In this document: piece by piece, positions 1 to 11,100 of the stretch | How positions within the stretch are numbered: position 1 is the stretch's first letter | Layout: the number at the start of each line of letters is the position of its first letter | NCBI GenBank assembly: GCA_949987705.1 | Contig: OX465282.1 | Span: 96,088,070 to 96,152,069, forward strand | Direction: 5' to 3' | Source of the DNA: Thereva unica | Taxonomy: Eukaryota > Arthropoda > Insecta > Diptera > Therevidae | Length of the DNA: 64,000 nucleotides | Position numbers and translations under genes: made by a program | Notes under the pieces: model-generated | Databases searched by the model: none | Told to the model about the DNA's origin: nothing | The model's input: the letters and a program-made list of their open reading frames with translations, nothing else

Positions 1-1011
1 AGCGTACGTATTGCGAGGAAGATTCTTCTTTTTAAATCCATTCGGAGAAGTATAACACGCCGCCGCGCCATCGAAAAAAATCTAAGCAGTAGCTAAATAA
101 GTTTTACAGTAATGTATTTGAATATTTTCGGACGAATTTAAAAAAAACTTATTTAATATGAAACAAAATTCTCCGGGGGAAATTAAAAGAAATATTTATT
201 GTGAAGTCAATAGTTTACTGTACTATACATGTCATACACTTTCATTCGATACCCATAACAAAGACGTTGTAAAGAAAAAGTAAGCCGCCATTTTGTGTTG
301 GCCGCCATTTTGGGGTTTGAATGACACCACATAGCGAAGTGTGTTCTACTTGTCACACCCTTCCCTTTGATACCCATTTCGGGGGTCGGGGAGCCCAATT
401 GCAAAATTCGACTGCCATCTTGGAACCGCCATCTTGATTTTTTTACAAAATGATCAGATTGTATTGTGATGCGAACTATACGTATGTGTAAAATTTGCAG
501 TTGATCGGTTATATGGAAGTGGGTCAAAATCAAGTTCAACAATTATTGTTTACAGTACACACACATACAAATCAAGGAAATATAAGCTTAATTGTCATTG
601 ATAGCGGGGAAATTAAATGTAAACAATAAAATTCTTTGATTCTTCACCCACGTCATGGTATATTTCTTTATTCAATATAAACAATAGTTTTTGAGCTGCA
701 AATCAAAACTATATGCCATAATTTCGTTATCATCGGTTTTTGTTCTGGAAGCAAATTTAGAGATGTATTCACGTCCAAAACTTGTTTCATATGAAACAAA
801 ATTCCCCGAAGGAAATTAAAAAAAAAATTATTATGACGAAAAAAAGCACCGCTAGCCGAAGAATCGAACTCGCAGCCCCACAGAGCCCCAGATGAGGGTA
901 CTTCTCCCTGGCCCTCTGGGCCATGGCAGATACTATCAGTGGTTGACTAATATGTTAATAAATCATTTCAGAAAGAAGAAAAAGAGAAAAACAAAACAAT
1001 CTGCCCGACCA
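1..1011. repeat. Long interspersed repeat, copy 1 (left part)
   Basis: This stretch is near-identical to 49,954 to about 50,963, base for base apart from small indels and substitutions. It contains the block GCCGCCATTTTGTGTTGGCC together with 'gatacccat' lines. That block recurs in Helitron-like repeats at 19.4, 20.2, 50.2, 51.7 and 52.7 kb. No coding region is credible; the ORFs here are repeat noise. The unit resumes at about 2,510 after an interruption of roughly 1.5 kb that the second copy lacks. Confidence 0.85.
842..908 (-). repeat. tRNA-like SINE head (in repeat copy 1)
   Basis: Read on the minus strand, this segment has an A-box-like run (TGGCCCAGAGGGCCAGGG) followed at tRNA spacing by a B-box-like GAGTTCGATTC. 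This is the pattern of an RNA polymerase III promoter. A T-rich tract follows downstream on the minus strand at about 820-835. The same segment recurs at about 50,806-50,880. It is more likely a tRNA-derived SINE head inside the larger repeat than a working tRNA, because the T arm and acceptor pairings are poor. Confidence 0.5.
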
Positions 1012-1021
1012 CTGACATATA

Positions 1022-1477
1022 AGCTGCGTTCCTTTACTACTATTTAGTACTTGTGAGCAGAGCAGAAAAGGAACGCAAAATTTTCTGATTTGAGTAAAAT
1101 CTCACTTGAAATTTTTGACGTTACTTTAAACTTTACAAATAAAAAATTCTTAAAAGAAGAATTTGTGACACAATGGAGAAATTAATGCGATAATTTCTAA
1201 AGTAAAACGAAAGATAATAATTTTTGATAATTATACGACTGAAGTTTTATTTATGGACGTTTTTATATGAGTAAATCAGCTCGACACAAATAAAAGCCAT
1301 CTAGCGGGTAATGGCGTAAATGAAAATAATTCACGATAGACTCGAAATGGCCGCTTTCCCCCTAGCGGATTTCAATCGCGTAATTGCAAGTGATATCTAC
1401 TCGTTTATAAGAGCAAGTGTAGTTGCTAGTAAGCAAGTGTAAAAAATAGTAAAAATTAGCAGAAAAGGAACGCAGCT
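1022..1477. mobile_element. MITE with AGCTGCGTTCCTTT inverted ends
   Basis: The ends are inverted copies: AGCTGCGTTCCTTT at 1022 and AAAGGAACGCAGCT ending at 1477. An extra internal inverted copy (GCAGAAAAGGAACGCA) lies near 1061-1076. There is no coding capacity. The target duplication is not clear. The element lies in the part of repeat copy 1 that is absent from copy 2, consistent with a later insertion. Confidence 0.55.
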
Positions 1478-1899
1478 ATTGTAATGGACTGCTAAATGAG
1501 CAAAATCCCATACAAAAAAATGGCACCAAAAACTATTCCTGCCTCGCTCCCACGTTAAATCCCAATGAACTGTAATCGTCAGCGCATGTCAGCGATATAA
1601 ACATAATTAGAAAAAAATAGACAGGTATAGTTTTCGTTCTTCTGTCTCACTCTTGAGCTATTTTGAAAACTTCTTTAAACAGGGGAAATAACCGTCACGG
1701 TTTTGGAATAAATACATTTATTTAATGAAAAAACTGCTAATAAATAAAAATGAGTGATGGAAATTTGTTTCCGTTAATTATAACAAACATCTTATCACTT
1801 ATTTTCTCCTTAATTCGAAGAAATTTTTTTTTGTTTGAATGAAAAAGGTTTTCTATTTCTGGAGGAAAATTGTGCCATTCAGCATCTTCAATCAGCAGT
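1478..1899. other. Unassigned AT-rich stretch
   Basis: No gene or recognisable element is visible. It lies between the 1022-1477 MITE and the split SINE at about 1,900. It belongs to sequence missing from repeat copy 2. Confidence 0.4.
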
Positions 1900-1934
1900 C
1901 CATTACTATATGTCAGGGGCCCCGACCGACCAGG

Positions 1935-2411
1935 AGCGCGTTCAAAAACCTTACTATAGTAAACCACGAGGTAAGCTGTGGTTATGCTACATCACTTCAC
2001 TTAACCACGAAAGTTTATGTTTAACCATGAAGGTTTTTGAACGCACCGTGGTTAACTACGTGGTAAAGAAAATTTAAAATTTTTTCCCATAAAATAGTGT
2101 CTGCTATTTGCCTCAATTATTTCCAATCATTATTTATTTAAAATAATCTCACAAATCCCACTTTGATTTGTTCATTATTAACATTAAAACAAATGCCAAA
2201 AAATTGTTTTTATTCTTCTTCGTCTTAACTATCGCTAACCATGCTCCCGAGCATGGTTAAAATTTAACTACACCATGGTTAACCATGGGAGTTTTTGAAC
2301 GCCATAAAGTTCATGCTCGTGGTTATGTTGTAGTTAACCACGGAGTTTTTGAACGACAAAAGTTTATCATAGTTAACCATGGTTAACCATAGTAAGGTTT
2401 TTGAACGCGCT
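1935..2411. mobile_element. MITE with 23-bp perfect TIRs and CCAGG duplication
   Basis: The left end AGCGCGTTCAAAAACCTTAC and the right end are perfect inverted repeats over 23 bp. They are flanked by CCAGG at 1930-1934 and 2412-2416, a 5-bp target duplication. The interior is built from repeated TTTTTGAACG and palindromic GGTTAACCATGG motifs and has no coding region. It interrupts a tRNA-like SINE: the flanks 1900-1934 and 2417-2490 read continuously across the target site. Confidence 0.75.
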
Positions 2412-2490
2412 CCAGGCTCGAACCTGCAACGCCCCACGCCGCTGGATCGAGAACCCAGCGCGCTACGCACTCTCCCACCGGCCTTCTACC
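2412..2490 (-). repeat. tRNA-like SINE head, split by MITE
   Basis: On the minus strand this reads as an A-box-like run near 2,475 (GTGGGAGAGTGCGTAGCGCG) followed by a strong B box, GGTTCGAGCCT, at about 2,412-2,424. That is tRNA order and spacing. The 3' continuation is displaced to 1900-1934 by the MITE at 1935-2411. A trace of the same segment (ACGCGCGCTACGC) survives at about 50,975 in repeat copy 2, suggesting the SINE was once in both copies. Confidence 0.5.
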
Positions 2491-2509
2491 AGTTTTGCAA
2501 CACTAAAGT

Positions 2510-2762
2510 AATTTGTTTGGTGCCTATGAAATGTTTAGGTTGAACTAATTTTAACAGTTTTTTTATGCCTAACTTCGAACTCCTTTATCAGAATTTCGAA
2601 AAAATTTAACGGGACTACCGTGGGAAACTCCCCCTTCAAATGAACCAAAAAAAAGGAAAAAAGTTATTGGGTTACAAAGTTATGCGTGAACAGGACTACA
2701 AAATACCTACACGTCCAATTGAGTAACCTCCTCTTTTTTTGAAGTCAGTTAAAAAGAGTATT
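2510..2762. repeat. Long interspersed repeat, copy 1 (right part)
   Basis: This matches about 50,988-51,230 closely. It ends with a short terminal motif, TTTTTGAAGTCAGTTAAAAA, whose core also closes copy 2 and resembles the outer ends of the foldback at 49,155-49,565. No coding content is visible. Confidence 0.75.
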
Positions 2763-2826
2763 AAAAGTGAGAAGCTTTATGAAGAAAATATTTCCCACCG
2801 GGAACAAAACTATTATTTTCGATATT

Positions 2827-3206
2827 ATCATTCTTCTTCTTCTTTAAGGGCTCTACGGCCTGAGCCGATGTCATCCAGTTTGGCATCCTTAAGCTCTGAG
2901 CGTCCTGGTCTACGCCATCCTTCCAGCGAAGGCTGGATCTTCCGGAATCACCAAAAATCCTCCGAAGTATTTTCCTCTCGAAAACGCCCAAGAGGTTTGA
3001 GTGCTTTTTGCTAAGCACGCACGTTTCGGATGCATATGTGAGAACCGGTAAGACCATCGTCTTATATAGTACAAGTTTAGACGTTATGGTTAGATACTTG
3101 GATTTAAAGAGCCTTGACAGACTATAGTAGGCGTTGTTGGCTTTTAGCAGTCGTGCGCGTATTTCTGGTTCCATAACATTGGTCCCACAATCAAGATAGA
3201 GGAACA
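2827..3206 (-). pseudogene. RTE-like reverse transcriptase, C-terminal fragment
   Basis: The minus-strand translation shows the post-palm region of an RTE-type non-LTR reverse transcriptase: EIRARLLKANNAYYSL, LVLYKTMVLPVLTYASET, VFERKILRRIFG, then LRWKDGVDQDA. The frame ends near a (AAG)n tract on the minus strand (about 2,830-2,845), which looks like the element's 3' tail. The catalytic domain is absent, so this is a 5'-truncated dead copy. At its 5' edge it abuts an inverted piece of the same protein (see 3207-3275). Confidence 0.75.
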
Positions 3207-3275
3207 CGAGTTTGACGTGGTAAAATCATTTATCTACCTTGGGTCAATAGTAGCAGCCGACAAAAGCATGTGCAG
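3207..3275 (+). pseudogene. Inverted piece of the same RTE reverse transcriptase
   Basis: The plus strand encodes FDVVKSFIYLGSIVAADKS, the segment that normally lies just upstream of the 'EIRARLLKANNAYYSL' block. Here it is in the opposite orientation to the neighbouring fragment at 2827-3206, and the two are head to head. A 5' inversion produced during target-primed reverse transcription (twin priming) would give this arrangement; that is inference. Confidence 0.5.
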
Positions 3276-3289
3276 AATCCATAAAAGAA

Positions 3290-3797
3290 CACTTCGTTTA
3301 GATCGGGCCTCATTCCATCAAGTTTATTAGATATTAGCAAAAATTATCAATTTAAGGTCTTTCTGACAGCCGAAGTTTTTCCATTTAAACAAAAAAGGGC
3401 CAACCGAATGCTATGAAATTTTTTCCAGAGCATTTTATCGTTTATATTTTTCTTTCGGCACCTAAAAGAAGTTGATATAGTTTTAGGTTCGCGCGATATC
3501 GTGCAGGGTCAAAAATCACTTATGTCGTTTAAATCAAAAAACGGCTCGATCAAATTATATAAAAATCTTTTCAGATCATATTTCCGACATCTCAACGAAG
3601 TCGTTATCTTTTTTTGCTTCGCGCGATATAGTGCAGGAAAAATGACCACATACGTACGCACACACACACATACACACACTCTCAAATGTTTGCGTAAAAT
3701 GCTCTTGGGACCTTGAAAAATGAAAATACGTTGAAAATTTCGATTTCGATTTTCGGACCGATTGCAATAATTTCCCTATACTGGGAAGTTAATTAGA
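3290..3797 (+). repeat. CGATATCG-family repeat, copy at 3.3 kb
   Basis: Matches the copies at 46.27 kb (+), 53.46 kb (+) and 55.38 kb (-). It contains two tandem-like units headed by GCGCGATATCGTGCAGG (about 3,491) and GCGCGATATAGTGCAGG (about 3,621), a CA microsatellite near 3,660, and the family's closing block ending in CCCTATACTGGGAAGTTAA. No coding region. Its 5' part is truncated or diverged compared with the 53.5-kb copy. Confidence 0.7.
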
Positions 3798-3898
3798 GTT
3801 CGGCTCACCCCTACCCTACAGCCTCCGTACGCACGTAACGTTTGTAACGGTTTAGCTGTAACCCTATGAGATATTTTTATGAGTAATGTTGCAGTATA

Positions 3899-5515
3899 TT
3901 GGAGATTACTTCTTCGCCGCCCTGAATGGTTCATTTACACAGGAACCTCAGGAAACCAGCAACAATGCACAGCCAATAAGAATTACCACCCGGGCCTCAT
4001 CCAAGACGGAAATAGTAACCGCAATTCATGCGATGGCCAATGGTAAAGCAGCTGGAAAAGATGGCATCCCGCCAGAATTGTTGAAAGCCGATTCAAGCCT
4101 CATAGCAGATGCGCTTCAGCCAATCCTGGAAATAGCATGGAACACCTGTACCTTTCCGGAGGATTGGACGGAAGGTATCATAGTCAAAATACCAAAAAAG
4201 GGGGACCTAACAATATGCGACAACTGGAGAGGCATCTGTTTACTATCTACTCTGGGCAAAATTTTGTCCCATATATTACTATCTACGATAAGTGAGGCAG
4301 TAGACCGAACGCTTAGGAGGCAGCAGGCCGGATTCAGGAAGGGCCGCTCATGTATTGATCATATCAACACATTACGAATAATAGTGGAGCAGTCTACTGA
4401 ATTCCGATCCCCCCTTTACCTTGCTTTCGTAGATTATGAGAAAGCGTTCGACTCGGTCAATATGGCAGGCACTACGGCGACGCGGACTGCCTGATAAAAT
4501 AATAGAATTGATAAAAGCCCTATATAACAATTCCAAATGCAGAGTTCTACATAATGGAAAATTATCCGACAGCTTTGAGGTGAGTTCAGGAGTACGACAA
4601 GGATGCCTACTCTCGCCTTTACTATTTCTTATAGTAATAAATGACATCCTTGTCGGCGCTCTAGATAGTAGAACAGGCGGCATACAATGGGGTTTGCTAG
4701 ACCGCCTGAAGGATCTCGACTACGCAGATGATATCTGTTTGCTGGCCCACAGACACCAGGACCTCAAAAACATGTTAAACAATTTGGCAACAGAAAGTAG
4801 TCCAGCAGGCTTAAGGCTAAATCCAACTAAAACTAAAGAAATGCGGATAAATGCAAACACCATTGAACGGACTGCGCTGAATAACCGTGACGTGGAACTG
4901 GTCGATAAATTCTGCTACCTCGGTAGTATTATTACCGAAAATGGCGGTGCAGAAGAAGATGCCAGTTCCAGAATAAATAAAGCACGAGGCGCATATGCAT
5001 GCCTGTTCCGCATATGGAGATCAACGGAGATCTCAACTAACACCAAACTGCGGCTGTTCAATTCCAACGTTAAGGCAGTACTTTTGTATGGTTGCGAAAC
5101 ATGGAAAGTCACCCAATTCATCACAGGGCGCCTACAAGTCTTCATAAACAGATGCCTGCGTCGTATCCTAAAAATCCGCTGGTAGGATAGAATTTCAAAC
5201 GTAGAACTATGGCGCCGTGCCGGCCAAGAAAGGATAGACGACCAAATCAGGCGAAGGAAATGGAATTGGGTTGGCTTCACCTTGCGACGCGAAACCGAAA
5301 ATCTAGCCAAACAGGCCCTCGACTGGAATCCGCAAGGATCCCGTCGAGTCGGAAGACCTAGAACAACGTGGAGGAGAACCCTACTAGCAGAAGCCGCAAC
5401 AACTGGGAGATCCTGGTTGGAGCTGAGAGCTGTCGCGCAAAACAGAGTCCGCTGGAGGGCAACTGTTTCCGCCCTATGTCCCATGAGGGATTAAAGGAGC
5501 GCAATGATGATGATG
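3899..5515 (+). mobile_element. RTE-type non-LTR retrotransposon, 5'-truncated, 14-bp TSD
   Basis: The insertion is bounded by AATGTTGCAGTATA at 3885-3898 and again at 5516-5529, a perfect 14-bp target-site duplication. The element ends in (ATG)n, as RTE-like elements end in short tandem repeats. The 5' end falls just ahead of the reverse transcriptase domain, so the endonuclease is gone. The target is otherwise unremarkable DNA. Confidence 0.85.
3901..5494 (+). pseudogene. Reverse transcriptase of the 3.9-kb RTE-like element
   Basis: The reverse transcriptase motifs come in order: NGKAAGKDGIPPELLKA, PKKGDLTICDNWRGICLLST, QAGFRKGRSCIDHINTLR, then motif A FVDYEKAFDSV. A frameshift follows near 4,450-4,470. 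The second frame continues with GVRQGCLLSPLLFLIVIND, motif C DYADDICLL, CYLGSIITENGG and LLYGCETWKVT. A stop at about 5,183 interrupts the tail, which then continues RRVGRPRTTWRRTLLAEA to the natural end near 5,494. The catalytic aspartates in motifs A and C are intact. One frameshift and one stop make it non-functional. Confidence 0.85.
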
Positions 5516-5529
5516 AATGTTGCAGTATA

Positions 5530-6290
5530 CGAAGGATACTCTCAGCTATCTAAAACTAACATCAAAGCTGCCTGAGAGCGCCAAGTCTTAGTAGTAATGT
5601 TATTTAATCAAAAGTTCAGCTTAGGTTGAAATATTATTTAAGCAAAATAGGTTTGTATCTGAAATTGTTGAGTTTTGAAATACGCGGCTTAACAGAAAAC
5701 TCATTTTAGAACCTACATTTGTATATATATGTACATAGCTACAATAGCTCTGTGAGCTTTTTGATTAACAGATTCCATACGATGAGACTTTAGCAGGACT
5801 TATCCTAGGACATTTGTCCCTTACACGACGGTAAATTGTACTGACTGTTCAATTTTGTACGCTGGTTTTTTATACTCTTGACAGACAGGCATAGTTCAGC
5901 CAAAATCGATATTCAACTGCTGCAAAAATCGGGAATAACTGAACACCCTTTAAAAAATCATTATAAATGAAATGTCGTATTTTCGCAGTTTTAAATTAAA
6001 AATACTCATATCCCCTTTTTCGCTACTTGTATACGTCATCAGACATTCAATAAGATCCTTTGTTCGACTACGCGGCTAATATTTTCAGGGGCGGTTCCTC
6101 GATATGTTTGAAAAAAATTTCTAGAGAGGGAGCTATCTCCACTATCCACTAACAAACACGGTATTTACGAAACACAGAAACTTGAGTGACTGCATTTACA
6201 AGATATGTACTCGCAGGTTGAAAGCATGAGAAAAATCCCAATATAGCTTAGTTTTTTAAGCATTCTGCGATTTACAATGTTTTATTGTGA
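5530..6290. other. Unassigned stretch
   Basis: AT-rich sequence with no convincing ORF or repeat structure. It begins with the right copy of the target duplication of the 3.9-kb element and appears to be older host or decayed DNA. Confidence 0.4.
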
Positions 6291-7314
6291 CCCGAGTAAA
6301 AATAAAAGATGGCCTCACAGCTGTTAAGAGGTATATGAGTGGTATATTTTTACGACGGCCAAACTTGACCAACAAAATTAATGACGGTAAATTTAGATCT
6401 AAAAAAATAATATGCACCAACGTATTGTTGAGTGTGGTTTGTCGGAACTTGATCATTTTCGTTATGTACCATCGGCCTTACGATTTATCATCCTTAAAGG
6501 CTATCGATGCATAAGAACACCAAGTTCGGCATGGCACAGCACACTTGATTTTTAGTGTTGATTTATGTTTATTGTGGGAAATTTTACAACGTTAATTGCA
6601 GTGCGTTGACAAAATTTTTGTAATATTCGAATACGAAAACATGAGCACCAGATTTCATGATATTTTTCTCAATAAATATACGATCCGATAAACATCTTTC
6701 GATACCCGGCACATGTCCTAGGACTATGTTTCAAACACGGCCGGTATTTTCCCGTTGTAAGGCCATCTTTTATTTTTACTCGGGAAACTATTTTAGTCTT
6801 AAAGGGAGTAAATTTTTTGCTTATCATTTTTAACTGTACACCCAATACTATTTTAGATAACATCATTCCAGATTTTGAGTAAAACTTCATTTCTTTGGCT
6901 GTCCTAAACGATACCGTTAAGGTACAGTTCCTGTCCGATAGAATCAAGTTCGACTCAATAGGCATACATAAATGTTTTTTTGACGTGACAACGTCTATTA
7001 AATCGGTTTAAGATAGGACGCGCGTGTGAAAATGTCCCGCACACAAAAAAAAATTTGCTTCGAAATATATAATTTATTAATTGAGAAAATAATACAAAAC
7101 GTAATAACAGACGTTGTCACGTTCAAATTAATAGACGTTGTCACGTTAAAATACGGACGTGATACTTCACATCCAAGACCATTAATTTTTTTTATTCAAA
7201 TTTCAGCTCAGTTTTCTTATCTTTTGGTCAAGTTTGGCCGTCGTGAGCCCGTAAGTGCTCCGGAGCGTCCAGTGTTGGCTCGTTGTAAGGCCATCTTTTA
7301 TTTTTACTGGGGTT
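6291..7314. mobile_element. Inverted-repeat element complex (CCCGAGTAAAAATAAAAGAT)
   Basis: A terminal motif beginning CCCGAGTAAAAATAAAAGAT starts at 6291 and recurs inverted at about 6,760-6,784 (25 bp perfect) and at about 7,291-7,314 (slightly diverged). A subterminal block, ACGGCCAAACTTGACCAA near 6,355, recurs inverted near 7,223. This suggests an outer element 6291-7314 with an extra or nested right end at 6784. No transposase-like protein is visible. A target duplication could not be recognised. Confidence 0.55.
6982..7147. mobile_element. Small MITE with ACGTGACAACGTCTATTAA ends
   Basis: The left copy ACGTGACAACGTCTATTAA starts at 6983 and its inverted copy ends at about 7,146. An additional inverted partial copy (AGACGTTGTCACGTT) lies near 7,109-7,124. 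The element lies within the larger inverted-repeat complex and encodes nothing. Confidence 0.5.
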
Positions 7315-8080
7315 TATAATTTTTACATATGAATATAGGTAATCTACCTAAAAGAAATGTCTAAAAAGTTAAAATATCTCACACGGGGCCTCAAAATACG
7401 TAAAGCCGGCCCTAAATACACCCTGTAAATTTAAGTTTAATTGCTTTCACTCAACATCTTTTTAAGAGCTAAAGTAATCCATAAATCAAAAGAGCTAGGG
7501 GAGTAATGTCCTTCATTTCCCTCCGTACGTCGCGTCGCCTAGAAATTATGAAATAATAAGAATTCAATTCCTTCAAAATTCTGAAGGGATGGAAACTTTT
7601 GAGTATCTTTCTAGTACCTAATCAGTATAAACAGAAATATAGTCGAAACAATACTTGAAACATCAGAAAGGTCTACAACGAAGAGATCTGTGTTATTATA
7701 TAGAATCACCTACAAAAAGAATTATTATATTTCAAATCATAGTTAGAAAATTTTTGTGTTATACGCCGAAAGAGCGAAAAAATCCATAAAAATAATAAAA
7801 AATAACCCCCCTGAAGACAAATAAGAAACTTCTTTAAATTGTAATAAAATTGTTTGTTTCATCCGCTTTAAAGGCATAAACATATTTTTTCCCCTTACCA
7901 TTTCCCATCCATCAGGCAGAAAGTTCAAAACTCTATAAACATCCAGCTTGATGGTACACCCACCAACCCCCTGAGGTTAAACTCTAATCACAAAACAAGG
8001 TTTCCTCTGCTGAAATAATACACCCCAAAAGTAATGTACCTTATGAAATAGTTTAATCTGGTGAAGGTATGGAATTGTTT
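7315..8080. other. Unassigned stretch
   Basis: AT-rich, no coding frame with family features and no clear repeats. Confidence 0.35.
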
Positions 8081-8087
8081 TTATTTT

Positions 8088-8147
8088 TCTTTTCTTTTGC
8101 TTGTATTTTTTGTTTTTGTTTTTGTGTTTTTGTTTTTGTTTTGTTAC
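8088..8147. repeat. Low-complexity GTTTTT run
   Basis: Repeats of TTTTTG over about 60 bp. Simple sequence with no further function implied. Confidence 0.8.
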
Positions 8148-8159
8148 CTTTTAATATAA

Positions 8160-11100
8160 AACTCGAGCTGCACAATTATTTTGAATGTAATGTAACAATA
8201 TTACTACACTTCACCTAGTTCTAATTTCGTTTTTTTTTCTCTGTAGCTAAAATGTTTCAATGAACGAAATGAAGAGAAAGAATTGAAGCAAGGAACAAGA
8301 AAGAAAGAAACATAGCAGAAACTTCTATTTTTTTTTTTGGTATATGCTCCAACTACTACTTAACCTTGTCTCATGTTGGGCAATAAAAGCCTTAAGGAGA
8401 ACGAATCTAGGCTTTGTGAGGAAATATAATTAATTTCCTCTAAAAGGAAAGAAACTTCCCTACCTCCTATAACTTATAAGGTAACCGCACCAAATGTAAC
8501 CTTACCATCAAGCCTAGCCCCCCTTTACCCCACTCTAATACACATTTAATCTTACCCTGCCCAAGCCTTCCCACCACACCGCAGTTACATTTTGAATTTC
8601 TTATGTGGACAACAACTGCCGGCAATTTGGCAACAACACTTTTACCTGGGTTTAACTTTGCACACACAATTATTATTCTCGCATATTCAGGTGTGTACAC
8701 ATTCCCAAGGATAAAAGGGGAGTCCTTTTGCTACCCCTTCGGTAAATTCCCCACACACAAATACATACTTAGCATTATCTATATAGGGTGTAAGAAAGAT
8801 GGAACATTGAAGCGAGTGCAGTTACTATAAGGGCGATGTAATGATGGTGACGGGGTTGATGTATTGGGTTTGGGGGGGGGGGTACTGAAGGGAGGGGTGA
8901 ATATCGCCATTACTCGTGATTTTGCTCCCCTTTTTTCAGTGCGCTGTCGCGGAAAAGCATGCATTTTCCACTGTGAATAAGGTGCCAGGTGGAGATGTTT
9001 TCCAATAAACCGTTCACTTAATGGAGCACAAACCGAAATACGGGGTGAACTATACGAACAAGCACGAACGAACTTGGTAATCTTTCGTTAAGTGTGTGAG
9101 ATGAGAGTTTTGCAGTGCATTTGAGATTTGCGCAAAGCAACATTAAACAACACACCAAAAATAAAAATATATATATACATATATATATTGAAGGAAGAAA
9201 ACAACAACAAAAAGGGACTAGAGTTGAATACAGAAAGCAAATAAAGAAATTTACTTGTGCGGGGAGCGAACAAGAATCGGGAATCCATCGCACTTAATTT
9301 TTAGGTGAACACATTTTCACTTTTCGAGTTAGTCTTCTGTGCAATTTAGCAGAGTTCGGGCGTTCACAACGCTAGGCAAACACAGTTCTCTTTAATCCGC
9401 CATCGGTCCAATACTTCCCTATCCGGTTCCCGCGTTACATTGTTATAACACACTTTGCATTACATCATTTAAATACAAAATACAGAAAAATATAATATTT
9501 AAAATAATAAAATAAAAAAAATAAAATAAAAAGTAATTTGGAAAATCAAAAATTTTGTTAATTTACAAAATCAAGCAAAATACCGGTAAATTGATCCGGT
9601 CATCACAGCACCTGAAAAATATTTCTGGTGATATTGCTTAAAGAGAGTTATCGTTTTTCGTTCGAGGTGTGTTTGAAGTGCCCCCCAGTGAGTGGTCCAA
9701 AAAGCGCGCTTTAACACAGCCATTAACACCTTTATTTGCTGTCCTGGAAATTAGAGTGCTTCATCTGTGTTCCTTTTTTGTCCATTGAAATCAGGACATT
9801 TAAAAAAAAGTAATATAAAATACCGGTAATTTGTAAGACAAAACAACAACAAGCTACATTTTTGTTGCTAGTCTTGTCCGTATTGTATTTTGTAGTTCAT
9901 TGTGTGCCAAATACAACAGCAACAGCAAAATAAAAAAGAGTTTAAAATAAAAGTTTTAATAAGAAAAATAAAAAGAGTTTAAATAAGAAATATATTCAAA
10001 AAAAAAAAAAATATAAAAACATTATTAAGCGTCGTTACTAGTATCTGTGTGCAAAGACAATCAAAAAAAAACCATAGAAACCGACTTTGTTGTTCAATAT
10101 CAAAAACAGCATTTGGACATTGGAACGTAAGTACCACAAAATTTCTCTCTCTTACACTCTTAAAGTACAATCGCATGTCGTAAATTTAAATTGTCACTAA
10201 AAGTTAACAACAGCTCGACAACAACAACAACAACAACGACAACAAAAAAAATACATCGAATTTCTCATTGCATTCAGCTGCTGCTGTTGAGCTGTTAAGA
10301 TTAGGTGATTTATATAGGTGCGATAAATATCGACTTCTAGCTCCACTCTCTATAGTCGTGTGTAGCCTGCAACTATTTTTAATTGGAGTGATGACCTACG
10401 ATGTGGATTGGATGCAGCAGGATGGATGATATCGGTCGACGGTTGTTGCATCTATCCATTACTAAAATATATATTCAAGACAGTAGTACCACTACAGTAC
10501 TACAAAAAACCACTCTATGTACATATATCTACAAGTATAAATAATCCCCTCCCTTATACCAAAAATCATCCTACTTCAGAGACGTTTGCTAAATTCGTGA
10601 TTCGTTGTCGCGATATTCAAATTAATTGAAGTTCTATTTACATTTTAGTTTTAGTTAAAGGCGACGATGATGCTCTAAAAATAAGTACTACTGATTCGCC
10701 AGCGTCGAGGATAATCTAGCAAAGCATTTTTGCGTTTCAAATATAATCCCGACTTACAGACTCTCAGCATTCCAAATATTTCAATAATGGGATGTGCGCT
10801 TCTTTGCTAGAACAGACACAGAACAGAAAGAGTTTTTGGTCTTCAACGAATATTGCTATTTGTTCTCCAATGGATTTTCCTTTTTCACAAACATTTACAA
10901 AAAAAAAAAATTACAAAAAAACAAACTGAAGAAAAATTTTGCAAAATTTCTTTCCCCCTAAATTCTAGTCCTGATGCTGCTGCTGCACTTTACGTCAGTT
11001 TTGATGATTACTCGGCATTTACTTGAAGAATGTCGAAATTAATTTACTTTCCTCTTTAAGGAAAAATTTTATGCAAGAAAGGATACTTAAGTTTGCTGAA

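Noticed and set aside
9018..9297. Short overlapping frames near 9.0-9.3 kb as secreted or membrane peptides
   Set aside because: They are read through TA microsatellite and A-rich sequence; hydrophobic appearance is a composition effect.
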